Position numbers and translations under genes: made by a program
From: an uncultured Oscillospiraceae bacterium
GTDB taxonomy: Bacteria; Bacillota; Clostridia; Oscillospirales; Oscillospiraceae
DNA length: 5,425 bases
Reading direction: 5' to 3'
Assembly: GCA_910585155.1 (NCBI GenBank)
Contig: CAJUEC010000066.1
Coordinates: 1-5,425, forward strand
Notes under the pieces: generated by a model
Told to the model about the DNA's origin: nothing
The model's input: only the letters and a program-made list of their open reading frames with translations
The model's database searches: none
Part shown: positions 1 to 5,422 of the stretch, in pieces
How positions within the stretch are numbered: position 1 is the stretch's first letter
Layout: each line of letters opens with the position of its first letter

Positions 1-31
1 CGCTGAAAAGTCTGGGGCCCTTTTTGATTTT

Positions 32-50
32 GCCTGTTTTGAAAACAGGC
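32..50. repeat. Perfect inverted repeat, 9-bp arms
   Basis: GCCTGTTTT at 32-40 and AAAACAGGC at 42-50 are perfect reverse complements around one central base. A similar but shorter palindrome, GTTTTCC/GGAAAAC, follows at 65-79. With such short centres these could be protein-binding palindromes as easily as RNA hairpins. No function is assigned. Confidence 0.6.
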
Positions 51-80
51 GCTGGGAGTATTGCGTTTTCCTGGAAAACA

Positions 81-121
81 AAAAGCACCGGTCTGTCAAT
101 TCCCTTGGGATTGACGGACCG
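81..121 (-). terminator. Strong hairpin, possible minus-strand terminator
   Basis: Bases 89-100 pair with 110-121 (12 bp with one G-U pair), and the stem can extend further into the loop. Read on the - strand, the stem is followed after a few bases by a T-rich stretch (GCTTTTTG, from the A run at 80-84). This would suit a rho-independent terminator for minus-strand transcription, including any read-through from the tRNA-Pro gene. The T tract is offset from the stem, so the assignment is moderate at best. Confidence 0.4.
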
Positions 122-133
122 ACGCCCGATGCA

Positions 134-160
134 GGCGCTCAAAATCTTAGCGCCTTTTTT
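134..160 (+). terminator. Rho-independent terminator
   Basis: GGCGCT at 134-139 pairs perfectly with AGCGCC at 149-154 across a 9-base loop, and six T residues follow directly at 155-160. This is the classic layout of an intrinsic terminator for + strand transcription. The transcript it would end starts left of the window or within the hairpin cluster at 1-133. Confidence 0.65.
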
Positions 161-163
161 GAA

Positions 164-190
164 TGGTGTATTACGAGGGTTCGAACCCCG
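164..190 (-). other. tRNA-like T-arm and CCA remnant
   Basis: On the - strand, CGGGG and CCTCG (190-186 and 178-174) form a 5-bp stem with one G-U pair around the loop TTCGAAC, which fits the T-loop consensus. Seven bases later comes CCA at 166-164. A normal tRNA has eight bases there, and no matching acceptor, D or anticodon arm is visible upstream on that strand. It may be a tRNA 3' end left by a recombination or integration event (attachment-site-like), or a chance palindrome, since GGGTTCGAACCC is self-complementary. Confidence 0.25.
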
Positions 191-268
191 CCAGTTCCTC
201 AAAAAACCTCATTTACATCTCCGGTTTGACTGGTGAAAATTTGGGGGTTAAAATCCCCGGAAACCACT

Positions 269-297
269 GATGCCGTAGGCGTTTAGCCTACGGCATC
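269..297. repeat. Perfect 12-bp hairpin after tRNA-Pro
   Basis: GATGCCGTAGGC at 269-280 and GCCTACGGCATC at 286-297 are perfect reverse complements around a 5-base loop. The hairpin begins 18 bases past the 3' end of the tRNA-Pro gene, so it may help end or process the tRNA transcript. There is no immediate T tract on either strand. A second small GGGG/CCCC stem at 244-257, followed on the - strand by CAAATTTT, could supply the actual stop signal. Confidence 0.55.
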
Positions 298-315
298 TAA
301 AGTGGGCATTTACTT

Positions 316-390
<75 letters not shown>

Positions 391-463
391 ATATGAAATT
401 CTCGCCCGGTCCGCCATGCTGTTCCAGCAAGCAAAAAACCGCGCTCTGGCTTCCAACCAAACT

Positions 464-492
464 ATTATACTCGATATTCTTGCGCTTTGCAA
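464..492 (-). promoter_or_regulatory. Promoter for tRNA-Pro
   Basis: On the - strand there is a perfect -10 box TATAAT (469-464) and a -35 box TTGCAA (492-487) separated by exactly 17 bases. Transcription would start near 457 and run into the tRNA-Pro gene. The -35 half overlaps the divergent promoter of the trmB gene, so the two may compete for polymerase. Confidence 0.75.
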
Positions 493-508
493 GGGGTTAT
501 GATATGAT
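480..508 (+). promoter_or_regulatory. Promoter for trmB-GNAT gene
   Basis: On the + strand, TTGCGC (480-485) and TATGAT (503-508) are spaced by 17 bases, a good match to a housekeeping sigma promoter. Transcription would start near 515, leaving a short leader before the ribosome binding site GAGGTG at 525-530 and the ATG at 538. An overlapping second TATGAT at 498-503 lacks a well-placed -35. Confidence 0.6.
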
Positions 509-537
509 ATGCGGGAAAACAAACGAGGTGAACCAGA

Positions 538-1701
538 ATGCGGATGCGGAAAAAGAAAAATTTAGCCTTCCGGATGGAGGCGTGCGCCGAGCTGTGGGTC
601 AAGGACCCGGCCGGGGAGTGGGGCCGGTGGAGGGCGCGCAAGCCGGACGCCCACCGGCTCCGCCTGGAGCTGGGCTGCGGCAAGGGGCGCTTCACCGCCG
701 AGACCGCCGCCGCCCATCCGGAGGACCTCTATGTGGCGGTGGAGCGGGTGCCCGACGCCATGGTCATCGCCATGGAGCGCTGCCAGGCCCTGGGCTTGAC
801 CAACGTGTTCTTCATCGACGGGGACGCCGCCGCGCTGGAGGAGTACTTCGCCCCCGGGGAGGTGGACCTCCTCTACATCAATTTCTGCGACCCCTGGCCT
901 TCGGTGAAGCACTCCCGCCGCCGCCTCACCCACGAGGGCTTTCTGCGGGGCTACCGCCGAGTGCTCCGGGAGGGGGGACAGATCCATTTTAAAACCGACA
1001 ACCGGGCCCTGTTCGACTGGTCCCAGTTCCAGTTCCCCAAGGCGGGCTTTGCCCTGTCCCAGGTCACCCGGGACCTCCACGGGGACGGCGTTCAGGGGAT
1101 CATGACCGATTACGAGGAAAAATTCCACGCCCTGGGCGTGCCCATCAACCGGTGCGTGGCCACCATGGAGGCCCTGCCCGACGTGCCCCTGGAGGAGGGG
1201 CTGCGCCGCCGCCTGCCCCGCTGGGACATCCGCCCCGTGGAAAAGGGGGAGGTGGCCGCGGTGGCCGGCCTGCTGCGGGGGGACCCGGACTATTTTGCCC
1301 TGGAGGGCAGGCAGCCCACCCCCCAGTCGGTGAAGGAGGACCGGGCCCTCCTGCCGCCCCGGTGCACGGCGGAGCAGAAGCACTATCTGGCCCTGTGGGA
1401 GGGGGACGCCCCCCAGGCGGTGCTGGACCTGGTGGAGGGCTACCCCAGGGAGCGCACGCTGTTTGTGGGCTTTCTGTTCCTGGCCCCCGGGCTGCGCGGG
1501 CAGGGGACGGGCCGGGAGCTCATGGACGCGGTGCTCAGCGCGGCGGGGGACGCCGGCTTTGACAGCGCCCGGCTGGCCTGCCTGCTCCAAAACGACGCCG
1601 GACATGCCTTTTGGCGGGCCATGGGCTTCGGGGACCTGCGGGAAGACCGGACCATAGGGGAGCGCGCCAACCCGGTGTGGATCATGGAGCGGCTGCTCTG
1701 A
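538..1701 (+). CDS. trmB: TrmB tRNA m7G46 methyltransferase fused to GNAT acetyltransferase
   Basis: The N-terminal half (about residues 1-213) is a TrmB-type tRNA (guanine-N7)-methyltransferase, which uses S-adenosylmethionine to methylate G46 in tRNA variable loops in the cytoplasm. Visible marks are the SAM-binding motif LELGCGKG (43-50), the acidic residue E69, DGD (94-96), the family signature NFCDPWP (115-121) followed by KHSRRRL (124-130), FKTDN (151-155) and TDYEEKF (190-196). After a short linker, about residues 228-387 form a GNAT acetyltransferase. It has the acetyl-CoA loop RGQGTG (320-325) and the C-terminal signature NDAGHAFWRAMGF (352-364), and its substrate is unknown. TrmB alone is usually about 210-240 residues, so the 387-residue length reflects a real in-frame fusion with no frame break. 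The ATG at 538 is supported by GAGGTG seven bases upstream and by the typical MRMRKKKNL start. The gene diverges from tRNA-Pro and ends at a shared bidirectional terminator. Confidence 0.93.
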   Translation: MRMRKKKNLAFRMEACAELWVKDPAGEWGRWRARKPDAHRLRLELGCGKGRFTAETAAAHPEDLYVAVERVPDAMVIAMERCQALGLTNVFFIDGDAAALEEYFAPGEVDLLYINFCDPWPSVKHSRRRLTHEGFLRGYRRVLREGGQIHFKTDNRALFDWSQFQFPKAGFALSQVTRDLHGDGVQGIMTDYEEKFHALGVPINRCVATMEALPDVPLEEGLRRRLPRWDIRPVEKGEVAAVAGLLRGDPDYFALEGRQPTPQSVKEDRALLPPRCTAEQKHYLALWEGDAPQAVLDLVEGYPRERTLFVGFLFLAPGLRGQGTGRELMDAVLSAAGDAGFDSARLACLLQNDAGHAFWRAMGFGDLREDRTIGERANPVWIMERLL

Positions 1702-1746
1702 AAAAAGAAGACCTGCCCCCGCCTCTTGCGGGGGCAGGTCCTTTTT
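1702..1746. terminator. Bidirectional rho-independent terminator
   Basis: Bases 1710-1722 and 1728-1740 form a perfect 13-bp GC-rich stem with a CTCTT loop. On the + strand it is followed by CTTTTT (1741-1746), ending the trmB-GNAT transcript. On the - strand it is followed by TTCTTTTTT (1709-1701), ending the three-gene acyltransferase operon. Its position between two convergent stop codons, only 47 bases apart, fits a shared terminator. Confidence 0.9.
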
Positions 1747-1748
1747 GC

Positions 1749-2876
1749 TCACAGACCCAGCTTGAACAGGTTGTTGTCGGTGTTAAAATTGCTGCCTGAG
1801 TAGAGCACCAGCACCTGGTCAATGCCGTTGTCGGCCACATACTGCTTCAGGGATTTGCTGTTGTACCGCAGATCGAACAGGTGGACCTCCTGGAACTCCT
1901 CTGCCAGGAAGGGGGCCAGGGAGTCGGAGTAGGAGTCCCGGATCAGCAGCAGCTTCCCGCCCGCCGCGTCGGGGTTTCTGATGATGCACAGGGGCTGGTT
2001 GCCCCCCAGGAAGTAGGCGTACTTGTCCTTGACCTCCAGCTTTTCCTCGTGGTACAGGCTGCTCTCAATGGGCTGGCCCTCGGGGTAGCCGGTGACGGTG
2101 ATATTTCCCCGCGTGCCCCCCTCTGGGATGATGGTATAGATGCTGTCCGGCTCCACCCAGCCCGCGCCGGAGGAGGAGTAAGTGGTGCCGTAGAACTGGT
2201 CGGATATCAGCTCCGGCTCGTGATACCAGTCGCCGCTGCCCCCCCCGGAGATGTCCTGTATCAGGCTGAAATAGGCCTGCATGGCTCCCATGGTGGTCCA
2301 GTGGTGATCGGTGCGGTAGAAGCTGTCGTAATCCAACGCGCCCCGCAGGTCGATATACGTTACGTTTTCCCCACACAGCCCCATGGCCCGCTCAATGGTG
2401 GACCCGTCGTCCACATTGGGGGCGTAATCCGGCAGATAATCCGCCCACACCCAACTCTTGTCCGGCACCAGGGAGAAGTACACCGGCACGTCCAGGTTGG
2501 CCCCCAGCTTGTTCACATAGCCCACCCGGGTGGCCAGGTCCTCGTCTGAGATTTTCGTGAAGTGGGCGAACAGGGTCTGGCCGTCGGTGCCGAAATAGAC
2601 CCTGTTGTTCTCCTGCTTGCCCAAGGCCCGCTCCGAGTAGGCCTTCAGCTGCACCCACTGGTCCCGCAGGGGGAACTGGTGGTTATAGTACTTCTCAAAC
2701 TTCTTCATGAACTCCCCGGAGCGCACCGTCTCCCAGGTGGGGGGCTTGAACTGCTCCAGGAAGGTGTTCTCCTGCTCGGAGAAGTCCCGGTCGGGCAAAA
2801 TGAAGTGGAATATCCCGAACCCGAAAATGAAGGTGCAGAACAAGGCCGTGATAAAAATCGAATATTTTTTGCTCAT
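1749..2876 (-). CDS. DHHW family protein, AlgX/AlgJ-like O-acetyltransferase
   Basis: This is a membrane-anchored extracytoplasmic protein of the DHHW family, related to the SGNH-type AlgX/AlgJ acetyltransferases. An uncleaved-looking hydrophobic anchor spans about residues 6-27. Family features follow in order: SEQENTFL (33-40), SGEFMKKFEKYY (53-64), FPLRDQW (68-74), RVYFGTDGQTLF (92-103), the naming motif YRTDHHWT (187-194), and RDSYSDSLAPFL (313-324). By analogy with the Asp-His-Ser triad of Pseudomonas AlgX, D190 and H192 (a DxH pair) with S315 are the likely catalytic residues. This is inferred from motif position, not shown. The 375-residue length is normal for the family. The ATG lies 12 bases after the MBOAT stop codon, and its ribosome binding site AAGGGGG overlaps that TAA, which suggests translational coupling. 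It probably receives the acyl group exported by the MBOAT partner and places it on a surface glycan of unknown identity. Confidence 0.88.
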   Translation of the reverse strand: MSKKYSIFITALFCTFIFGFGIFHFILPDRDFSEQENTFLEQFKPPTWETVRSGEFMKKFEKYYNHQFPLRDQWVQLKAYSERALGKQENNRVYFGTDGQTLFAHFTKISDEDLATRVGYVNKLGANLDVPVYFSLVPDKSWVWADYLPDYAPNVDDGSTIERAMGLCGENVTYIDLRGALDYDSFYRTDHHWTTMGAMQAYFSLIQDISGGGSGDWYHEPELISDQFYGTTYSSSGAGWVEPDSIYTIIPEGGTRGNITVTGYPEGQPIESSLYHEEKLEVKDKYAYFLGGNQPLCIIRNPDAAGGKLLLIRDSYSDSLAPFLAEEFQEVHLFDLRYNSKSLKQYVADNGIDQVLVLYSGSNFNTDNNLFKLGL

Positions 2877-2888
2877 ACGCTCGCCCCC

Positions 2889-4319
2889 TTAGAAACGGAA
2901 GTAGAGGAAGGGGTTATAGGTCCCGTCCACCAGATAGGCGGTGGTCAGGGCCAGCCCCCCCAGCATCAGTACCGGGAAGGCAATCTGCCGGGCCCGCTCC
3001 GGGAGCTTGTGCCAGAGGTTCCTGCCCAGCGGGGTGGCCGCCGCGATGGCGATGACCAGGATGGGCAGATAGTTGCGCAGGTAGTAGAGGAAGTCGGTAT
3101 CCAGCACGCCCGCGCCAAAGCCGAACATGGCGGCCAGGTAGGGGCCCATGGCGGCAAAGTCCTCCACGGCGAAGATGGCCCAGCCCACCACGGCGATGAC
3201 CACGCCGTAGATGTGGCAGAGCCAGGCCGGAGCCCGGTCCAGCGCCCTGCCCAGCCACAGCTTCTCCAGCCCGATCCACACGAACCAGTACAGCCCCCAG
3301 AGCAGGAAGTTCCAGCTGGCCCCGTGCCAGATGCCGGTGGCGGCCCAGACGACCAGCAGGTTGAACACCATCCGGGCGGGCTTCACCCGGCTGCCCCCCA
3401 GGGGGAAGTACAGGTACTCCCGAAACCAGCTGCCCAGGGAGATGTGCCACCGCCGCCAGAACTCGCTGGCGGACTTGGACAGGTAGGGATAGTTGAAGTT
3501 CTCCAAAAACTCAAAGCCCAGCATCCGCCCCAGGCCGATGGCCATGTCGGAGTAGCCGGAGAAGTCAAAGTAGAGCTGGAGGGAGAAGGCGACGATGCCC
3601 AGCCAGGCCCCCAGGGTGGTGAGCTGGGCGGACGGCGTGGCCAGGTATACGTCCCACAGGGGGCCCAGGGCGTTGGCCAGCAGCACCTTTTTGCAGGCCC
3701 CGATGGTGAAGCGCTGGACGCCGGAGGCGAACTTCTCCACCGTGTGGTCCCGGTGCTCCAGCTGGTCGTCCAGGTCCTTGTACTTGATGATGGGTCCGGC
3801 GATGAGCTGGGGGAACAGGGTGACGAAGGTGCCGAAGGTGATGATGTTCTTCTGGCACCGGGCGTCCCCCCGGTACACGTCGATGGTGTAGCTCATGGTT
3901 TGGAAGGTGTAAAAGGAGATGCCGATGGGCAGGGTGAAGGGGATGGTCCCGCCGGGCAGGGGCAGGCTGTCGATGATGGGCAGGAAGCTCAGCCCCACCG
4001 CCGCCAGACTGCCGGCGATAAAGTTGTAATACTTGAAGAAGCCCAGCAGGGCCAGGTTAAAGATCACCGACGAGGCCACCGCCATCCGGGCCCCCCCGTC
4101 ATTCCCCTCCGCCTTGCACCGGGTGACAATGCGCCCGTGGGAGTAGTCGATGGCGATGGACAGGAACATGATGAGCACATACACCGGCTCGCCCCAGCCG
4201 TAGAAGACCAGGTTGGCGACCAGCAGCACCAGATTGCGCCACCGCAGGGGGGAGACGTAGTAGAGGAGCAATACAACGGGGAAATAGAGGAACAAAAAAT
4301 ACGGACTGGAAAAAATCAC
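2889..4319 (-). CDS. MBOAT family O-acyltransferase, AlgI-like
   Basis: This is a polytopic membrane protein of the membrane-bound O-acyltransferase family, in the AlgI/DltB branch. That branch moves acyl groups, usually acetyl, across the cytoplasmic membrane for glycan or teichoic acid modification. Roughly ten hydrophobic segments are visible, the first at about residues 7-22. Family hallmarks are LPIGISFYTFQ (130-140), LFPQLIAGPI (168-177), QLYFDFSGYSDMAIG (248-262), EFWRRWHISLG (286-296) with H292, FREYLYFPLGG (299-309), and TGIWHGASWNFLLWG (328-342). The last motif contains the invariant catalytic His, H332. The 476-residue length is typical of AlgI. Translation starts at a GTG codon (4319-4317), chosen because GAGGTG sits seven bases upstream and the start aligns with the usual N-terminus. 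It follows the lipoprotein gene after 67 bases and precedes the DHHW gene, its presumed partner. D-alanylation (DltB) is less likely because no dlt genes are nearby. Confidence 0.94.
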   Translation of the reverse strand: MIFSSPYFLFLYFPVVLLLYYVSPLRWRNLVLLVANLVFYGWGEPVYVLIMFLSIAIDYSHGRIVTRCKAEGNDGGARMAVASSVIFNLALLGFFKYYNFIAGSLAAVGLSFLPIIDSLPLPGGTIPFTLPIGISFYTFQTMSYTIDVYRGDARCQKNIITFGTFVTLFPQLIAGPIIKYKDLDDQLEHRDHTVEKFASGVQRFTIGACKKVLLANALGPLWDVYLATPSAQLTTLGAWLGIVAFSLQLYFDFSGYSDMAIGLGRMLGFEFLENFNYPYLSKSASEFWRRWHISLGSWFREYLYFPLGGSRVKPARMVFNLLVVWAATGIWHGASWNFLLWGLYWFVWIGLEKLWLGRALDRAPAWLCHIYGVVIAVVGWAIFAVEDFAAMGPYLAAMFGFGAGVLDTDFLYYLRNYLPILVIAIAAATPLGRNLWHKLPERARQIAFPVLMLGGLALTTAYLVDGTYNPFLYFRF

Positions 4320-4346
4320 AGGCAGTCACCTCGCAGGACAGATTTG

Positions 4347-4378
4347 CGGGAAGGGAGCGGTTTCCCGCTCCCCTCCCG
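4347..4378 (-). promoter_or_regulatory. Intercistronic hairpin, possible attenuator or stabiliser
   Basis: Between the lipoprotein stop and the MBOAT start, GGGAGCGG (4353-4360) pairs with CCGCTCCC (4365-4372). Beyond one mismatch, CGGGA (4347-4351) pairs with TCCCG (4374-4378), making a stem of about 13 pairs. On the - strand the following bases are GCAAATCTG with no T run, so it is not a full terminator. It could cause partial termination or protect the upstream message, giving more lipoprotein than MBOAT. It lies upstream of the MBOAT ribosome binding site and does not cover it. Confidence 0.45.
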
Positions 4379-4386
4379 GCCGTTTA

Positions 4387-5145
4387 TCACTGGAATAAGG
4401 CGTTGAACGCTGACACGATGTCGTCGCAGTTCTCGTGGACCACCATCATGACGTAATTGCCGTTGGAGACCACCCGGGAGTTATTGGTCCACTGCTCAAT
4501 GGGCCCGGGATACCATGCGCCGCCGGGGCCGTTGCCGTCGCCCGCCATGTAGTCGATCCGGGCCTGGAAGATGGCCTTCACCGCGTCCACGTCGGCGCTG
4601 TCCTTCACCTGCACCAGGCCAAACTCGCCATTGTTCATAGAGATCATCGTGATATAGACAAGGCACTGCTGGGCATCAATCCCGGTCAGGCCGGGATAGT
4701 AGCCGTCCAGCAGCTCCTGATTGGCCAGCTCCAGGAAGCCGAACTCATACTGGCTGGTCACATCCGCGTAGAAGGCGGACAGGTCCACCCCGTCGGCGGG
4801 GGCGGCCGTGGGCTCCGGCGCGGGTGTGGGAGTGGGAGCGGGCGTGGGGCTGGGCAGAGGCGCGGGGGTGGGATTGGCGGAGGGCGCCTGACTGGGCTCA
4901 GCGGAGGGCTCCTGGCTGGGCTCGGCGGAAGGCTCCTCACTGGGCTCAGCGGAGGGCTCCTGGCTGGGCTCGGCAGAGGGCTCCTCGCTGGGCTCAGTGG
5001 AGGGCTCCTGACTGGGCTCCACGGACTGAGAGGGCTCAGACGGCTCGGAGGGCTGAGCATTGTTGCGGCTGCACGCGCTCAGCAGGCCCACGATCAGGGC
5101 CAGGACCAGAGCGGAAGAGAGAATGATGGAAAGTGTACGTTTCAT
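4387..5145 (-). CDS. DUF4358 lipoprotein with EPS-repeat linker
   Basis: This is a predicted secreted lipoprotein anchored in the membrane's outer face. It has a lipoprotein signal peptide (basic start MKR, hydrophobic residues 5-21, lipobox LSAC with the lipidated cysteine at 25). A low-complexity linker follows, made of (A/E/Q)EPS units at about 32-90 and then Pro/Thr/Ala repeats at 91-117. The globular C-terminal domain (about 119-252) resembles DUF4358, with YYPGLTGID (149-157), GGAWYPGPIEQW (208-219) and NNSRVVSNGNYVMMV (221-235). The linker is long enough to carry the domain into or through the cell wall. DUF4358 has no established biochemical role that I know of. As first gene of the operon with MBOAT and DHHW partners, it may bind or present the glycan or regulate acylation. 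The ATG has AAGGAG 11 bases upstream, and the gene ends in tandem stops TGA TAA. Only a weak -10-like box (CATAAT, 5174-5169) without a good -35 is visible upstream. Confidence 0.85.
   Translation of the reverse strand: MKRTLSIILSSALVLALIVGLLSACSRNNAQPSEPSEPSQSVEPSQEPSTEPSEEPSAEPSQEPSAEPSEEPSAEPSQEPSAEPSQAPSANPTPAPLPSPTPAPTPTPAPEPTAAPADGVDLSAFYADVTSQYEFGFLELANQELLDGYYPGLTGIDAQQCLVYITMISMNNGEFGLVQVKDSADVDAVKAIFQARIDYMAGDGNGPGGAWYPGPIEQWTNNSRVVSNGNYVMMVVHENCDDIVSAFNALFQ
4876..5052 (-). repeat. In-frame tandem repeat encoding EPS-type linker
   Basis: This stretch encodes repeated four-residue units ending in EPS. The best-conserved core, 4891-4986, is four copies of a 24-base unit encoding EEPSAEPS or QEPSAEPS. 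The E and Q copies alternate, giving a 48-base higher-order period. The repeat is acidic and proline-rich, so it should be extended. Near-identical copies make it prone to length change by slippage while keeping frame, because each unit is a multiple of three. Confidence 0.9.
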
Positions 5146-5207
5146 ATGTCGTAAAGCTCCTTACTTCAATTATGTGTTGTCACGCTGCGCCTAATGCGCA
5201 ATTGGGG

Positions 5208-5238
5208 CCCCGCAAAGCCGTCCCTTGGCTTTGCGGGG
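5208..5238. repeat. Perfect 12-bp inverted repeat
   Basis: CCCCGCAAAGCC (5208-5219) and GGCTTTGCGGGG (5227-5238) pair perfectly around a 7-base loop. There is no adjacent T tract, so it is not a standard terminator. A related shorter stem at 5264-5284 (GCTTTCGGC/GCCGGAAGC) also carries the GGC-AAA-GCC core. Confidence 0.75.
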
Positions 5239-5329
5239 AAAGGAGGAGCGGCGTAGTGAACGAGCTTTCGGCAAAGCCGGAAGCGAGTGTACGCAGCTTG
5301 CTCCGACGCTGTCACGCTGCAAAGCGGCC

Positions 5330-5422
5330 AGGGCGCTCGGTTGCTTTCGCTTCGGCTCGGACAAAATCCACCTGCGCTGCGCGGCGGCTGGGGTTTTGTC
5401 CTCGCTCCGCTCCAAGCGCCCT
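5330..5422. repeat. Nested long inverted repeat, possible MITE/REP-like unit
   Basis: Outer arms AGGGCGCT (5330-5337) and AGCGCCCT (5415-5422) are perfect reverse complements. Inside them, GGACAAAATCC (5359-5369) pairs with bases 5391-5401 with one T-G pair, leaving a GC-rich loop. The nested layout over 93 bases, with no coding signal, suggests a non-autonomous mobile repeat or a structured RNA element. It ends close to the window edge, so its full extent is unknown. Confidence 0.55.

Larger units (their letters stand above)
1..315. other. Non-coding region rich in inverted repeats
   Basis: I see no convincing protein gene here. The open frames are short, lack a good ribosome binding site and run through hairpins. 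What can be seen is a chain of inverted repeats at 32-50, 65-79, 89-121, 134-154 and 269-297, several T or A tracts, and a tRNA-like T-arm remnant at 164-190. Base composition is clearly more AT-rich than the genes to the right. The region could be the 3' flank of a gene or structured RNA lying left of the window, since the terminator at 134-160 points that way. It could also be the edge of an integrated element next to the tRNA gene. Neither reading can be settled from this window. Confidence 0.6.

Noticed and set aside
24..236. 70-codon + strand open frame at the left end
   Set aside because: It passes through several inverted repeats, the terminator and the T-arm remnant, has no convincing ribosome binding site, and shows no recognisable domain.
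562..1752. Long open frame on the - strand opposite trmB-GNAT (396 codons)
   Set aside because: It is a shadow created by high GC at third positions of the real gene. Its product is rich in Gly, Pro, His and Leu, shows no family motif, and runs through the terminator hairpin.
1881..2549. + strand open frame opposite the DHHW gene (222 codons)
   Set aside because: It has no ribosome binding site and no motif. The - strand frame carries the DHHW signatures.
2562..4406. Long + strand open frame opposite the MBOAT gene (614 codons)
   Set aside because: The product is low-complexity, rich in Gln, Gly, Val and His, and has no domain. The opposite strand clearly encodes MBOAT with all its signatures.
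4876..5052. Possible CRISPR-like array from the regular 24-base repeats
   Set aside because: The units are contiguous, with no unique spacers, and encode a regular in-frame EPS linker in a lipoprotein.
4435..5154. + strand Gly/Leu-rich open frame opposite the lipoprotein gene
   Set aside because: Its repeats are the reverse complement of the EPS-repeat linker. The - strand product has a signal peptide, a lipobox and a DUF4358 domain.
5169..5200. Promoter of the lipoprotein operon (CATAAT at 5174-5169)
   Set aside because: No acceptable -35 box lies 16-19 bases upstream. The nearest TTGCGC is 21 bases away, so it is not listed as a feature.
5191..5415. 74-codon - strand open frame in the right intergenic region
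   Set aside because: It runs through the hairpin block, its product is basic and low-complexity, and its sequence is explained by the inverted repeats. It is treated as repeat-derived, not a gene.
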